DNA of 64,000 nt, taken from positions 372,001 to 436,000 of the forward strand of contig NC_041688.1 in assembly GCF_900005765.1 (NCBI RefSeq), given 5' to 3'. The notes under the pieces are model-generated. The model saw only the letters and a program-made list of their open reading frames with translations, ran no database searches and had not been told where the DNA came from. The stretch comes from Plasmodium relictum (taxonomy: Eukaryota; Apicomplexa; Aconoidasida; Haemosporida; Plasmodiidae). Of the stretch, positions 35,560-46,032 are shown in pieces (position 1 is the stretch's first letter; every line of letters starts with the position of its first letter). The translations under genes were made by a program, and so were the position numbers.

Positions 35560-36477
35560 AGAAATTATAATTTTGTCATCTTATTGTATTTCATTCTTTT
35601 TATTGATAATATCTTAATTAATTATAATCTTTTTTTTTCTAGAAGTTTTTTTTTTTTAAATTGGAATTTTTAATAAAGTAATGTATATACTAAATGTTTT
35701 CTTTAATAACGATTTATTTTTTATGATCCCCCATATTCCGTATATATAATACATATTTATTATTTATATTTTAGATATATTTAGATATAATATGTGTATC
35801 TTTTTTATTAGTAATATATGTTTAATATTTTAACAATATATGCATATCTTTATTTTGAATATAAGTATATTTATGTATTTATTTTAAATACTATACAACT
35901 TCATACATATATATATATATATGATTTTTACAAAACAACAAATATATATTTAGATGTATAGGTGTACATATAAATATATTAAAATTGTTTGATTTAAAAA
36001 ATAAGCATAAAAAAAAAAAAGATAAAATAAATATATAAAAATAAAAATTTTTAATGTAATAAAAATTTAAATTTTATTCTTATAGAAATATACTAAAATA
36101 AGCAATTCAAAATTAAATAACATAAAAGCTATAAAATAGAAAACTTATAGTGGTGCTGATGCTAAAGAAAAAAAAAAAAAATAAAAAGATAAAATAATAA
36201 AAAAAAAAAAAAATTAAAGTGAATAAATTGAGGAGCAAAAGTTAATAACAAAATTATGATAACATATTTTAGTAAAATTAAAAACAAAGTTAAAAAAATT
36301 TTTGAAAAAGATTATACAAAATTTTAAAGAAAATTTTTAAGTAAAACTAAAAAATTGTAAATATATTATTAGGACAAAGTTGCAAATAATATTTTAAAGA
36401 GATATTTCAAAAAAAGAAAAGGAGATTACAATATATATATTTTTAATTTAATAAGAAAAAAAAAAAAAGTAACAAAA
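35560..36477. other. intergenic region, no gene seen
   Basis: Low-complexity spacer; the right half is strongly A-rich on the plus strand and looks like the leader of the Whirly-type gene. A short C/G-richer patch lies at about 35725-35745 without recognisable function. Confidence 0.65.
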
Positions 36478-37377
36478 ATGAAGAGAAATTACATAATTAA
36501 ATATTTTAACAAAATATCACATGTAAAATATTACAATAGTACCAGTAAAGGTATATTAAATAATGGAAAGAATGAAAATTCAGGAAATTTAATTAAAAAT
36601 AAATTTGATAACAAATTTATGAATTTAGTAAATAAAAATAAATATAATACTTATAAAAATCGAGTTTTTAATACTAGCATGTATAATAATTTACATCCAG
36701 GTTATATGAACAATAATGAAAATAATAATAATAATTTATCAAGTCATTCTAATTATAAGTATGATGCATATAATTATTATCAACCAAAACATAATTCAAA
36801 TGTAAATAATGAAAATTCAGATAATACTTCTTATCAATATTTTAGTATTTTTGGTAGTACAGCTATGTGCTTAATAAAACCAGTATTTCCTGATTATATA
36901 ATTAACAAAAACAAATTAACAATTTATGGAAAAGGAGGTTTTCAATTTATGTTTATGAGAAAACAAAATAATTCTAATAAATATGATAAAGATAATAAAA
37001 TGATTATATTTCTTAAAATCAACAGTTTATCAAATGTTTTATCTTTAAAGGATATGGAAAAATTTAAAAATGCAATTGTTATTAAAGGAAGTAATAATAA
37101 CTATTTAATTATTGATAAGCACAAAGAAAAAAAGGATCATATTGTTATAAAATATAAGTATCAACCATCAAATACTGTGGACAATAATTTTAATGAAATA
37201 AATAATAGTCTGAATATTGATATTAATGATAATATTAATATAAATGATGTAAACGAAGAGAAAAAAGGGCATTTTGAGGAATTACATGTTAGTGCTCCTT
37301 TTACAGAGTTTCTAATTTTTCAAAAAGCTGCTAATTTATTATTACCTCAGCTAATTGGATGGGCTAAACATAATTAA
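36478..37377 (+). CDS. Whirly-domain single-stranded nucleic-acid-binding protein, probably organellar
   Basis: 299 residues, single exon. From residue 122 the sequence follows the Whirly/PUR-type fold: SIFGSTAMCLIKPVFPDYI corresponds to the plant Whirly VYKGKAALSVEPVLP segment, YGKGGFQFMFMRK to the next strand, then MIIFLKINSLSNVL. The end (LHVSAPFTEFLIFQKAANLL then LPQLIGW) matches the family's VPVTTAEFAVM... LPHLLGW helix. Plant Whirlies form tetramers that bind single-stranded DNA in plastids and mitochondria and guard genome stability; trypanosome MRP1/2 share the fold and bind guide RNA. The N-terminus (MKRNYIIKYFNKISHVKYY) is basic and lacks acids, like a mitochondrial presequence. The Lys-Gly-Lys-Ala-Ala-Leu tetramer motif is changed to FGSTAM. 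An Asn-rich loop (about 225-258) interrupts the second half. Confidence 0.75.
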   Translation: MKRNYIIKYFNKISHVKYYNSTSKGILNNGKNENSGNLIKNKFDNKFMNLVNKNKYNTYKNRVFNTSMYNNLHPGYMNNNENNNNNLSSHSNYKYDAYNYYQPKHNSNVNNENSDNTSYQYFSIFGSTAMCLIKPVFPDYIINKNKLTIYGKGGFQFMFMRKQNNSNKYDKDNKMIIFLKINSLSNVLSLKDMEKFKNAIVIKGSNNNYLIIDKHKEKKDHIVIKYKYQPSNTVDNNFNEINNSLNIDINDNININDVNEEKKGHFEELHVSAPFTEFLIFQKAANLLLPQLIGWAKHN

Positions 37378-37859
37378 TTTGTTAAAAATATTATTGTGTA
37401 AAATATTCTCTATCATGCATAATATTAATATAAGCTTATTTTTTGTTAATCTTTTTTTTTTTTTCTTTTTAATTTTTATATTAATATTTTTAAAAAGAAA
37501 AAAACAAATATTTATAGAAAATAAAAATAAAAACTACAAAGAAAAAAGTAAGAACAGTTTTTTTTATTGTGATAATTTTTTTTATTTTTTTTTAATAATA
37601 CTTAAAACTTTTTTATGAATATTTTTAAAAATTATAAATATTCTTCCATTATATATGCATAAATACATATAAAAACAAATAAGTCAAAATCTTTTTTTTT
37701 TAACAAAATTATTACAAAAAATATTTTTTTAAAAGGAGTAAAAATATGAGAAAATGAATGAGAATATATTTAAAATTAACAAAAAAGGCTTACAAAAATA
37801 AGCAACTACGTATATTTTTTTTTTTTATAATTTTAATTTATCATTATTTTTTTTTTTTT
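37378..37859. other. convergent 3' ends, no gene seen
   Basis: Spacer between the tail-to-tail Whirly and LSM2 genes. Two T-rich plus frames here (from 37355 and 37758) are hydrophobic chance frames without start context. Confidence 0.65.
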
Positions 37860-38498
37860 TCATCTTCTTTCTTTGTCTTTTTCAGATATCATTTTTGCTT
37901 CTTGTCTACACATATGATGCAACTTTTCAATGTCAATTTCATTGGATGGTAAAAAAACATATCTTACAACTGAACCTCTTACAAAGCATGATTTTATAGA
38001 TAACTAAAAAAATAAGGAATCATAAATGTAATAAAAATAAAATTAATATGATTAATAGTTATGATATTAAGTTAATTTACATTATTAATATAATGAATAT
38101 TAATAATAAATTAACACGAATTTTAATCAATAAATTTATTCAATGTTTTTAATATATATATATATATATGTATAGAAAAATTTTATTTTTTTATTGAAAA
38201 TTACTAAGTGAGGGTATTTCTCTGGATTATTTACTGATACATTTGTTAATTTAATATTTAAATATTGATCTACTGAATGTAATACACCTGATATTTGTAA
38301 GTCATTTTTTAATTCAACTGTTACATGACGATTTTTTTCAGCTAATTGTTGAAAAAATGTAAAAAAAAGCTATAAAGAAAAATAAAAATATATAAAAAAA
38401 ATATGAATTAATTTATATATACTAAGTATGCTTGCATAAATTATTTATTCAAAAGGGTTTAAATTTTTTAATATATTTTAATTTTCATATTTTACCAT
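37860..38498 (-). CDS. LSM2: U6 snRNA-associated Sm-like protein LSm2
   Basis: Three exons on the minus strand: 38498-38496 (the ATG alone), 38369-38205, 38003-37860, giving 103 residues (human LSM2 has 95). Seen: the Sm1 motif with VTVELKNDLQISGVLHSVDQ, YLNIKLTNVSVNNPEKYPHL, and the Sm2 motif CFVRGSVVRYVFLP, almost identical to LSM2 across eukaryotes. LSM2 is part of the LSm2-8 ring on the U6 snRNA 3' end and the LSm1-7 ring in mRNA decapping. Both introns are phase 0 with GTAAAA/TATAG and GTAATT/TTTAG. The first exon consisting only of the start codon is inferred because the second exon begins directly with LFFTFFQQL, the LSM2 sequence after its Met, and ATG-GTAAAA lies 126 bases upstream. 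A Lys/Glu tail (EKDKERR) replaces the usual short end. Confidence 0.95.
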
Positions 38499-39700
38499 TT
38501 TTTATTAGTTTTAAAAAAATATACCAAAATATTTAGAAATATAAAATGGTAAAAAGGAAAAAAAAATATAACTTATTTAAATATATATATATGTTTTAAT
38601 GTGTTTTTTATTTATTAAAATTGTATATATTATAATGTTATCTTAATTATTATCCTTATACTTTAAAATGTAAAGAAAATCATTAAAATTTTTTAAAAAG
38701 AAATTTTAATAGTAACAATTCTTTAATTTATAAATAAATATTTAAAAAAAATAATTCATTTTGTTTCTAATTTATAAAAGAAAAAAAAAAACAAAAAATG
38801 AAAAAAAGAGAATAGAAAGAGAAAAAAAATTAAGCAATTAATTGATATTATCATCTCAATAGTCCAGAAAGTTACTCATATAAAAATAGAGAAATATTTA
38901 AAAAAAGTTATATATATAACTGCGATATATAATAGAAAAATAAATAAAATATTTGTATATATTAAATCACAACGCCTTTAATAGTGTTTTATTTATTTTT
39001 TGATTCTTTTATATTTAAATAAAATATTATTTTTTTTATTTTTTTCTTATTTTATATTTATAAAAATACATTTTTAAAAATATAAAATTTTATAAATTCT
39101 TTTTTTTTTTTTTTTTGATGTCTAAACACTTTTTTTTTAAATTATTACTATTTTGTTCTGGCTTAATTAATTGAATATATAGTTTTTATATTAAAAATTT
39201 AACAATGAAATAAGTTTCTAAAGTATATATTACTATGATAGACTATGCATATTAAATTTTTTAAATTATATTACTGTAATGATGCATATATTTTCATTAT
39301 ATGAAATAAGGAAAATTAGAAATATATATTATTTCTAACATATATATTTGAATTTTAACAATACAATATGTTGTATTTTTCTAAAGTGGAAATTATAATG
39401 TATATATTTTTTTCAATATTTCTAATGTAAATAAAATTAAAATTATTTATATATATTATTCTGTATATTTCTTTATAATTTATGTAAAATTGATATTATT
39501 TATATATTAACTTTTTATATAAGATTTTCAATTTAAATATTTTGAATTTATAAATTTTAATTACTCAAAGCTTATGTAATAATATTAAATTATTGTTATT
39601 ATTTTTAAATATATGAATATTTAAAAAATAAAAAGGAAAAAAAAAAAAAGAGGCTCCTTTAAATAGAATTTAATAAATATTTTATGGGGGGGGAAAAAAA
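38499..39700. other. divergent promoter region, no gene seen
   Basis: About 1.2 kb between LSM2 and the MED17-like gene, which point away from each other. Only homopolymers and short TA runs; no coding island. It ends with an eight-base G run at 39686-39693, treated separately. Confidence 0.65.
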
Positions 39701-39704
39701 ATGA
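39684..39704 (+). promoter_or_regulatory. upstream ORF with G8 tract overlapping the MED17-like start codon
   Basis: ATG at 39684 opens a six-codon frame (MGGEKK) whose TGA (39702-39704) overlaps the main ATG at 39701. The frame includes eight consecutive G, exceptional in this A+T-rich DNA. Such an overlapping frame would be expected to reduce or couple translation of the main gene. Adding one G would put this ATG in frame with the main one. Confidence 0.6.
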
Positions 39705-42325
39705 TGGGAAATAATAAAGAAAAGGAAGAAGGATATGAAGAAAAATATGAAGAAAAATGTAAAGAAAAATGTGAAGAAAAATGTGAAGAAAAATGTAAAG
39801 AAAAATGTGAAGAAAAATGTGAAGAAAAATGTGAAGAAAAATATAAAGAAATATGTGAAGAAAAATATAAAGAAAAATGTGAAGAAAAATATGAAGAAAA
39901 ATATAAAGAAAAATATGAAGAAAAGTGTGAAGAAAAATGTGAAGAAAAATGTGCAGAAACACATGAAGAAAGAGAAGAGAACAAGGTAGAGAAAAAAGAT
40001 GGAAAGTTGGAAATAAATGCATTTAGAAATATAAATTTAAAAATTGAGGCATATGGAAAGGGTGATTATAGATTATTAAGATATTTACCAGATGGTTCTT
40101 GTGTTTTCGAGGAAATACCAAATGAAGAAAATAAAAATAATTTACAGCAATATGCTCAAGTGTTTTACTCAGCAATGGATAAAATGAATCAATTAAAAAG
40201 TAAAGATGATAATATGAAAAATAACAAAGAATGGAACAAAGGAGAGGAATATAGAATACTGGTAGAAAATGAATTAAAAGAGTTGATGATTTTATTCGAT
40301 ATGATATTGGGAACTCTTAATTATGATAAAGGGAGAAAATATTTATCTCTCAATAAGTGCTCTTATTATAAAGATTCAAAAGAAAATAAGCAGGAAATAT
40401 GTATAGCTATAAATAGTAGAAAGCAACTTTTAGAAAAATTAAGAAATTTATGTAAAAAAACGAAAATTGAAATAAATTCAATTAATGGTATAATTACACA
40501 AAAGTATTATCTATGTTTCTTAAGTCAACTAATTAAATATTGGAAAATATTAAATAAAAAATATGCAGAAATAGATTATATGCAACTTGATAGTAATTTC
40601 CCTTACATGACTCAAATTTCTATAGAATTTTATTTTTTACCTTCTGTTTTTTGGCAACTTTCTTCGAATCCAATATTTTTATCATGGCCACCTCATCCCT
40701 CTTTTTCTCCTTTTAAATCGCAATATGCACATATTACATTTTCATTAAATAATTTAGAAAAAGAAAGCGATATCAAAATATGTGAAAACAGTTCAAAAAA
40801 AACAGAAGAAAATACTTTAAAACACAATGCAAAGGGAATTGAAGAGCAACAAAATATAATCACTCATAGTAAGGATAAGGGTGGTAATTTAAATGAAGAG
40901 GATGAAAAATCAAAAAAAATATATAATGAAACAAAAGAAGTAGATGATACAATAAAAGAAGACACAAACTTTAATAAATATAACGATAATGATACTAATA
41001 ATGGATATGATAATAAGATTGATGTTGACAAAATGATACAAAAAGAGGTGAATGATATATCAAGTACTGGTGAAAAAGATATGCATCTTTTAAATATAAA
41101 AAATGTACAAAATTGCAATATAATTTTAAATAATTCTAATAATTTAAATGATGATTCTAATGGATTACCTAAAAAAAATATAGAAGAAAATACAGAAAGT
41201 AGGAAAACTCATAATAATAGCAATAGCATGGAAAATTACGAAGAAAAAGAAGAATTAAACAAAAGCAGTTACATAGGAAGTAAAGAAAATTATTATTTTA
41301 ATGACTTAAAAATTAAAGAGGAAGAACTAAAAATGTTCAGTTTGCTAGACAATAAAAGTACTGTATCTGTACAATTTGAAGGAATAGCTGCTTATTTAAT
41401 TGAAAATAATTACTTTATTCAATTTGATTTATTTCCTTTGAATGCAAAATTAAAAAAAAATTTGAGTACAAAAAATAAAAAGTGGGAACATATTTTCCCA
41501 AAAAAAACAATTCCAAAAAATATAATTTTTGAGCAAGCTAAAAAAGTTCATGAAAAATTAACAAGAGCTCAATGGGTATTAATAGATAAATCTATTTTTT
41601 GTATTTTAGCTGAACAGGCAAATAATTTAAAAGATAAAAATAATGAATTGGGAATAAATCTAGATAATGTACCAAATATGAATAGAAAAATAAAAATTCA
41701 TTGTACACAAATAAATCATAAATCTATTGAATTTTTAATTCACGATATTTTAATTCCATCTTCATCCAATAAATTTGCCCCTATTGATTTTTCTTTTGTT
41801 ATTTTATATGAACCAATTAAAATGTACGATGTAAATAATAACAAAAGTAACAATGATAACAGTGATAATTCACAAAATATTAATAACGGTACAAATAATT
41901 CTTCTAATAATAATGATAATATAAAAAATGATTTTAATAATAATAGTTATGATGAAAAAAAAAACAGGTTTATGATGTGTGATTCTATAAGATTCAATGA
42001 ATCAAACAAAGATCACATAGATGATAATAATATTAAAAAAACAACAAATAATAGTTTAGATAAAAATAATGAAATTACACTAGATTATGAACTAATACAG
42101 ATGTTTTTAAATTTAGCTCTTTCCAAAGTAAGAGATTTATTTCTTTGTTCATGGAAATATTTCTCTTTTGAAATTCCCTTTTATTCAGCTGATATACATC
42201 CAATTATTTACCAAAATATGTTTCCTGATTATCGTTCAGATACATTAATTAAAAACTTTTTTTGTTGGCTTATTAAATCAATGAACACATATTTACGTGT
42301 AAATGAAGAAATTATAATACAATAA
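39701..42325 (+). CDS. MED17: Mediator subunit 17 (MED17/SRB4)-like protein with EEKC-type repeat
   Basis: 874 residues, single exon. After a repetitive N-terminus, residues 110-140 (NINLKIEAYGKGDYRLLRYL, then DGSCVFEEIP) resemble the MED17 opening 'VNxSIE... DGxExY.P'. A helical middle (about 180-300) contains YYLCFLSQLIKYWKIL, like the family's 'hxxLLxLRxxWxL' helix. Residues 610-645 (FEQAKKVHEKL, then IDKSIFCILAEQANNL) match the MED17 'L..A...LF..EIF..L..EA' signature. MED17 is a head-module core subunit linking Mediator to RNA polymerase II. Between the blocks are about 230 charged low-complexity residues and a later Asn-rich loop. Residues 13-84 are 18 tetrapeptides of the type EEKC/KEKC/EEKY. 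The identity is inferred from the co-linear weak matches. A second in-frame ATG directly follows the first. Confidence 0.68.
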   Translation: MMGNNKEKEEGYEEKYEEKCKEKCEEKCEEKCKEKCEEKCEEKCEEKYKEICEEKYKEKCEEKYEEKYKEKYEEKCEEKCEEKCAETHEEREENKVEKKDGKLEINAFRNINLKIEAYGKGDYRLLRYLPDGSCVFEEIPNEENKNNLQQYAQVFYSAMDKMNQLKSKDDNMKNNKEWNKGEEYRILVENELKELMILFDMILGTLNYDKGRKYLSLNKCSYYKDSKENKQEICIAINSRKQLLEKLRNLCKKTKIEINSINGIITQKYYLCFLSQLIKYWKILNKKYAEIDYMQLDSNFPYMTQISIEFYFLPSVFWQLSSNPIFLSWPPHPSFSPFKSQYAHITFSLNNLEKESDIKICENSSKKTEENTLKHNAKGIEEQQNIITHSKDKGGNLNEEDEKSKKIYNETKEVDDTIKEDTNFNKYNDNDTNNGYDNKIDVDKMIQKEVNDISSTGEKDMHLLNIKNVQNCNIILNNSNNLNDDSNGLPKKNIEENTESRKTHNNSNSMENYEEKEELNKSSYIGSKENYYFNDLKIKEEELKMFSLLDNKSTVSVQFEGIAAYLIENNYFIQFDLFPLNAKLKKNLSTKNKKWEHIFPKKTIPKNIIFEQAKKVHEKLTRAQWVLIDKSIFCILAEQANNLKDKNNELGINLDNVPNMNRKIKIHCTQINHKSIEFLIHDILIPSSSNKFAPIDFSFVILYEPIKMYDVNNNKSNNDNSDNSQNINNGTNNSSNNNDNIKNDFNNNSYDEKKNRFMMCDSIRFNESNKDHIDDNNIKKTTNNSLDKNNEITLDYELIQMFLNLALSKVRDLFLCSWKYFSFEIPFYSADIHPIIYQNMFPDYRSDTLIKNFFCWLIKSMNTYLRVNEEIIIQ
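39737..39952 (+). repeat. 12-bp tandem repeat coding 18 tetrapeptides [EK]EK[CY]
   Basis: Eighteen near-identical 12-base units (for example GAAGAAAAATGT) in the N-terminus of the MED17-like protein; 12 units end in Cys and 6 in Tyr, the difference being one G/A transition. The frame is kept throughout. The repeat also creates long, meaningless open frames on the opposite strand. Confidence 0.95.
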
Positions 42326-43329
42326 TTTATCATATAAAAATATATAATAAATTAGTAAAATGAAAGGTTTACAAAACTATAACATTATTCAAGTAAATTT
42401 TCTTTATAAAAATAACACAATTTTATGAAATATATTTTTAGAATATAGTAAATAAAATATTGAGGAAATAAATATTTATATTAATTATAAAGAGATAGAT
42501 AATGAAATACATATTAATATTGGATAAGATAAAATTTAAGCAAACATATTTATAAATATATGTTAATAAAAAGTAGTTAAAAGTACAAAAGTAGTTGGAA
42601 ACTTAATAGAAAAAGAGACTTATAAATTTTAGAAGAAAATAAAAAAAAAAAAAAATATATATATATTTTTAATAGTATACATATTTATTTTTACATTTTA
42701 AAATATAGGTATATGATAAAATTTTTAAATTCAACTAATTTTTTTTAATGTATTTTAAAGATATTTTTTTTTAACTTTTTTATATTATATTAATTAGGTA
42801 TTTATATGTTTATTAATTTTCAAAAAAAATAAATTTAATAATATATTATATTTCCCTTAGTTAATGAAATAAAATATATAAAATTATGCTCTCCTTATAA
42901 TTTGTTATTATAGTAATCAAATTCGTATTTTTTATTATTTGCTTTTATTATTTTTTTTTTATCATTTTGATACATAAAACACTATGATATTTTTTAAGCA
43001 TTTAATTGGTTCCATTTAAATAATTTCAAAAAAATAAAATAAAAACAAATAATAATGTAATAAAAAATGAAAATATAATTCTTGATTTCTATATTAAGCA
43101 TTAAATTTTTAAATATTTTCTCATAAAAATCTTACTATATGTAATTTTCTATGAAATTTTAAGGGTTCTACATATCTATTAAAATGTTATATCTTGATCG
43201 TATATCTTTCTTCATATATTTTTTTTCTATTGAAATTATGTAACAAGCATAAAAGACAATATAAGCTTAACTTATCAGTAGAAAATCCATGTAAGAGTTT
43301 ATTACCTTAATTGATAAATTATAAAAACT
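42326..43329. other. convergent 3' ends, no gene seen
   Basis: One kilobase between the tail-to-tail MED17-like and PP2C genes, of low complexity. No coding island was identified on either strand. Confidence 0.65.
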
Positions 43330-44535
43330 TCAATAAAACTTCAACAGCATAGCAGTTAAATTGTCCTATAAAATATATATATATATAAAGTTGAATATTG
43401 ACAAAAAAAAAAAAAGAATAAAAAGGATTTATTATCATGCATATATATATATATATTTGTATTACTTGACTCCCATAAGCATATGCAGTTTTAATAATTT
43501 CACTACAAGCCTTATCTGGATCATGTTGATAAGTTTGCAAAATTTGAGCAATATCCTAAGAAAAAAAGATAAAATAAGTAGAGAAGAAAGTAATAAATAT
43601 TGGAAAAGATAAAAATGTATTAGATAAATATATATATATATATTTATTTATTTACGTTAGTAGTTATATTTTTTTGTATACCTTATTAGACAAAATATCC
43701 CATACACCATCGCAGGCCATTACAACAAAATGATAATTCAATTCGTCTAAAGAATAATACATATTTTCATTTTCTTTGAGATAATTTTCATCTACCTTAT
43801 TTTTAACATCTAGTTCATTATTTTTCATATTTTCTTTTTGTATGTTTTTTTCATTTATATCTTCATTATATATTTCTTTACATACAACATCAGGTGTAGC
43901 TGATATTACATTATTATATTTAAAATCTTTATCTCCTATTGCTCTTGAAACTAATAATAATAAAATATTAGTAATATAAAATGTTAAGAATTTTTATGAA
44001 AGTTGTTTTACATATAAACATAATTACCTGCAAGATAAACTTCCTCTTTCATAGTTAATCTTTCCAACAAACTTGGTTTATCATTATTATTCTATCAAAA
44101 TAGGTATGTATGTATATATATATAACTATTATGAAAAGGTAATAACTACTTTAATATATAATTTATTTTATTGATTTATAACATATTTATTATAGCTTAT
44201 TATTTATTTATATTTATTTTATATATATATATATTTTTTTTCTTCCTTTTTTGTTACTTTTTTCATATTTGCTTTGACTCTATAAACATTCTGTAAGCAA
44301 ATAACATCACCCCCCATTTTTTTTATTCGTTCTTTTTCTTTTGGATCATTTGGTTTATGATCGTATGATAGATGCTCTGTTTTCTTTTTGATAGATTCAT
44401 AAAAATATATTAAAATTTAAAAAAAAAAAAAAAATTATAATTAATTATGCTTTTAAAAAAATTAATTTAAAGCTTTTTTTGTCATGACTAAGAAGAAAGA
44501 AAAAAAAATACTATATATCTAAAAACAGTACATTC

Positions 44536-44611
<76 letters not shown>

Positions 44612-45977
44612 CAAATATAAAAATACGAAATTAAATTACTAAAGTGTTATTTAAATTAATGACACCAATAGCTCGACAATCTCCTAAGTTAGCTATAAAC
44701 ATTTTATTCTTTAAAATTATTAGGGAAATAATTGTGCAACCGTGATTTGGGAACTTGGAAACCTTTAGAAATTGTTCATCTGTTTTTATAAAAGCTAATT
44801 TTATATTTTCTATTATTTCTTCATCAGTCATATCATCTAATATTTTTAATTTTTTATTTCTATTATTTTTATTTTGTGTTTCAGATTTATTATTATCATC
44901 ATTTTGCGTAGTTGTATCTTTGCAATATTTTTTTTCTTCTTTTATATTATCTTCAATAGTTTTATCTTTGCTTAATTTATTATTTTCTTCCGATATTTCA
45001 TAATTCTCCTTATTTTCCATTACTTCTTTTTCAATTTTCCTTTTTTTTCTATTTAAGCTTTCATCTATATCTATATTTTCATTTTTAGTTAAATTTTCAT
45101 CTTTATTTTTATTTAAATTTCTATTTTCACAGTTATTTTCATTTTTATTTACGCCTTTATTTTCATTTACATTAGAATTATAGAATGAATTATCAAAATT
45201 ATTTACATTTATGCAATCATTTTCAAAGTTTTTGTTTTTTTTATCTATATTTAATTCATTTTTTTTTGTATTCTCATTGGAATTTTTTTCATTTACTTGA
45301 TTGCTATCAGTAGAATTTTGAGATTTAATTAAGCTAGAACTATTTAAAGTACTGTGTGGTTCACCTAAATTGTTTAATGATACATTAGTTTCTTCATTAA
45401 TATCTTGATTATAAAAATAATAAATAATATTTTTTATTATATTATTCATGCAATATTCACAAGCTTTTATTCCTCTATGACCATCAAATATAGAAAAAAA
45501 ATATAAAGGATTTTTTTTATAGAAAAATAATGTTTTATAATCATTTGAATCAATATATCTAGTTAAATCAGTTACAATAATATATCTGTCTTCTTGTTTT
45601 TTTCTCCTTCCTTGCATTGTTTTTGCGTAACTAGTTAGTTTTAATTCTTTTTTTTTTCCATTTTGTTTAAAGAACATATTAGATATAAATTCTGTATTCT
45701 CAAATGAATACACATAAAAAAAAAAAGAATTTTCACTAAATAAAATCAAATTATTATTTTTATCATAGAAATAATAATTTCCTAATAACGTATTGTAATA
45801 TAAAAATGTTTTTCTATTAAATATCCACTCATAAGTATACATCTCCCATATTCCTAATGTTATAATATATTTGACAATATCACTTACACTTTTACACTCC
45901 TTTATATCATTAATACTACTTTCATTTATCTTATGAACATTATTATTTTTTTCTTCACAATTTTCTAATATACTCAT
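43330..45977 (-). CDS. PP2C-type (PPM) Ser/Thr protein phosphatase
   Basis: Six exons on the minus strand: 45977-44640, 44383-44258, 44091-44028, 43950-43682, 43555-43466, 43365-43330, giving 640 residues. PP2C motifs in order: SYAKTMQGRRKKQED (116-130; the Asp of QED binds metal), FSIFDGHRG (161-169), HGCTIISL...IANLGDCRA (412-436), DHKP...RIKKMGGDV (454-473), LAVSRAIGD (508-516), VVMACDGVWDIL (586-596) and the final SQDNLTAMLL, where the metal-binding Asp630-Asn631 sit. It dephosphorylates Ser/Thr with two Mn/Mg ions. About 210 Asn/Lys/Glu residues are inserted between the second and third motifs, and a shorter insertion precedes ACDG. The acceptor of intron 1 (ending CAAAAAG) is less T-rich than the others and its exact base is the least certain. 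The N-terminal 110 residues are of unknown role; no membrane segment or clear myristoylation site is seen. Confidence 0.93.
44536..44599. repeat. (TA)n dinucleotide microsatellite inside PP2C intron 1
   Basis: About 60 bases of alternating TA beginning some 40 bases inside the first intron (44384-44639) of the PP2C gene, ending with a short ACATATACATATAC variant on the plus strand. Confidence 0.9.
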
Positions 45978-45997
45978 AATAGAAAATATAAATGCTT

Positions 45998-46032
<35 letters not shown>

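Noticed and set aside
39621-40022. Three overlapping minus-strand frames (FLHIFLYIFLHI type)
   Set aside because: Produced by the 12-bp repeat of the MED17-like gene read backwards; all three frames stay open because the repeat has no stops.
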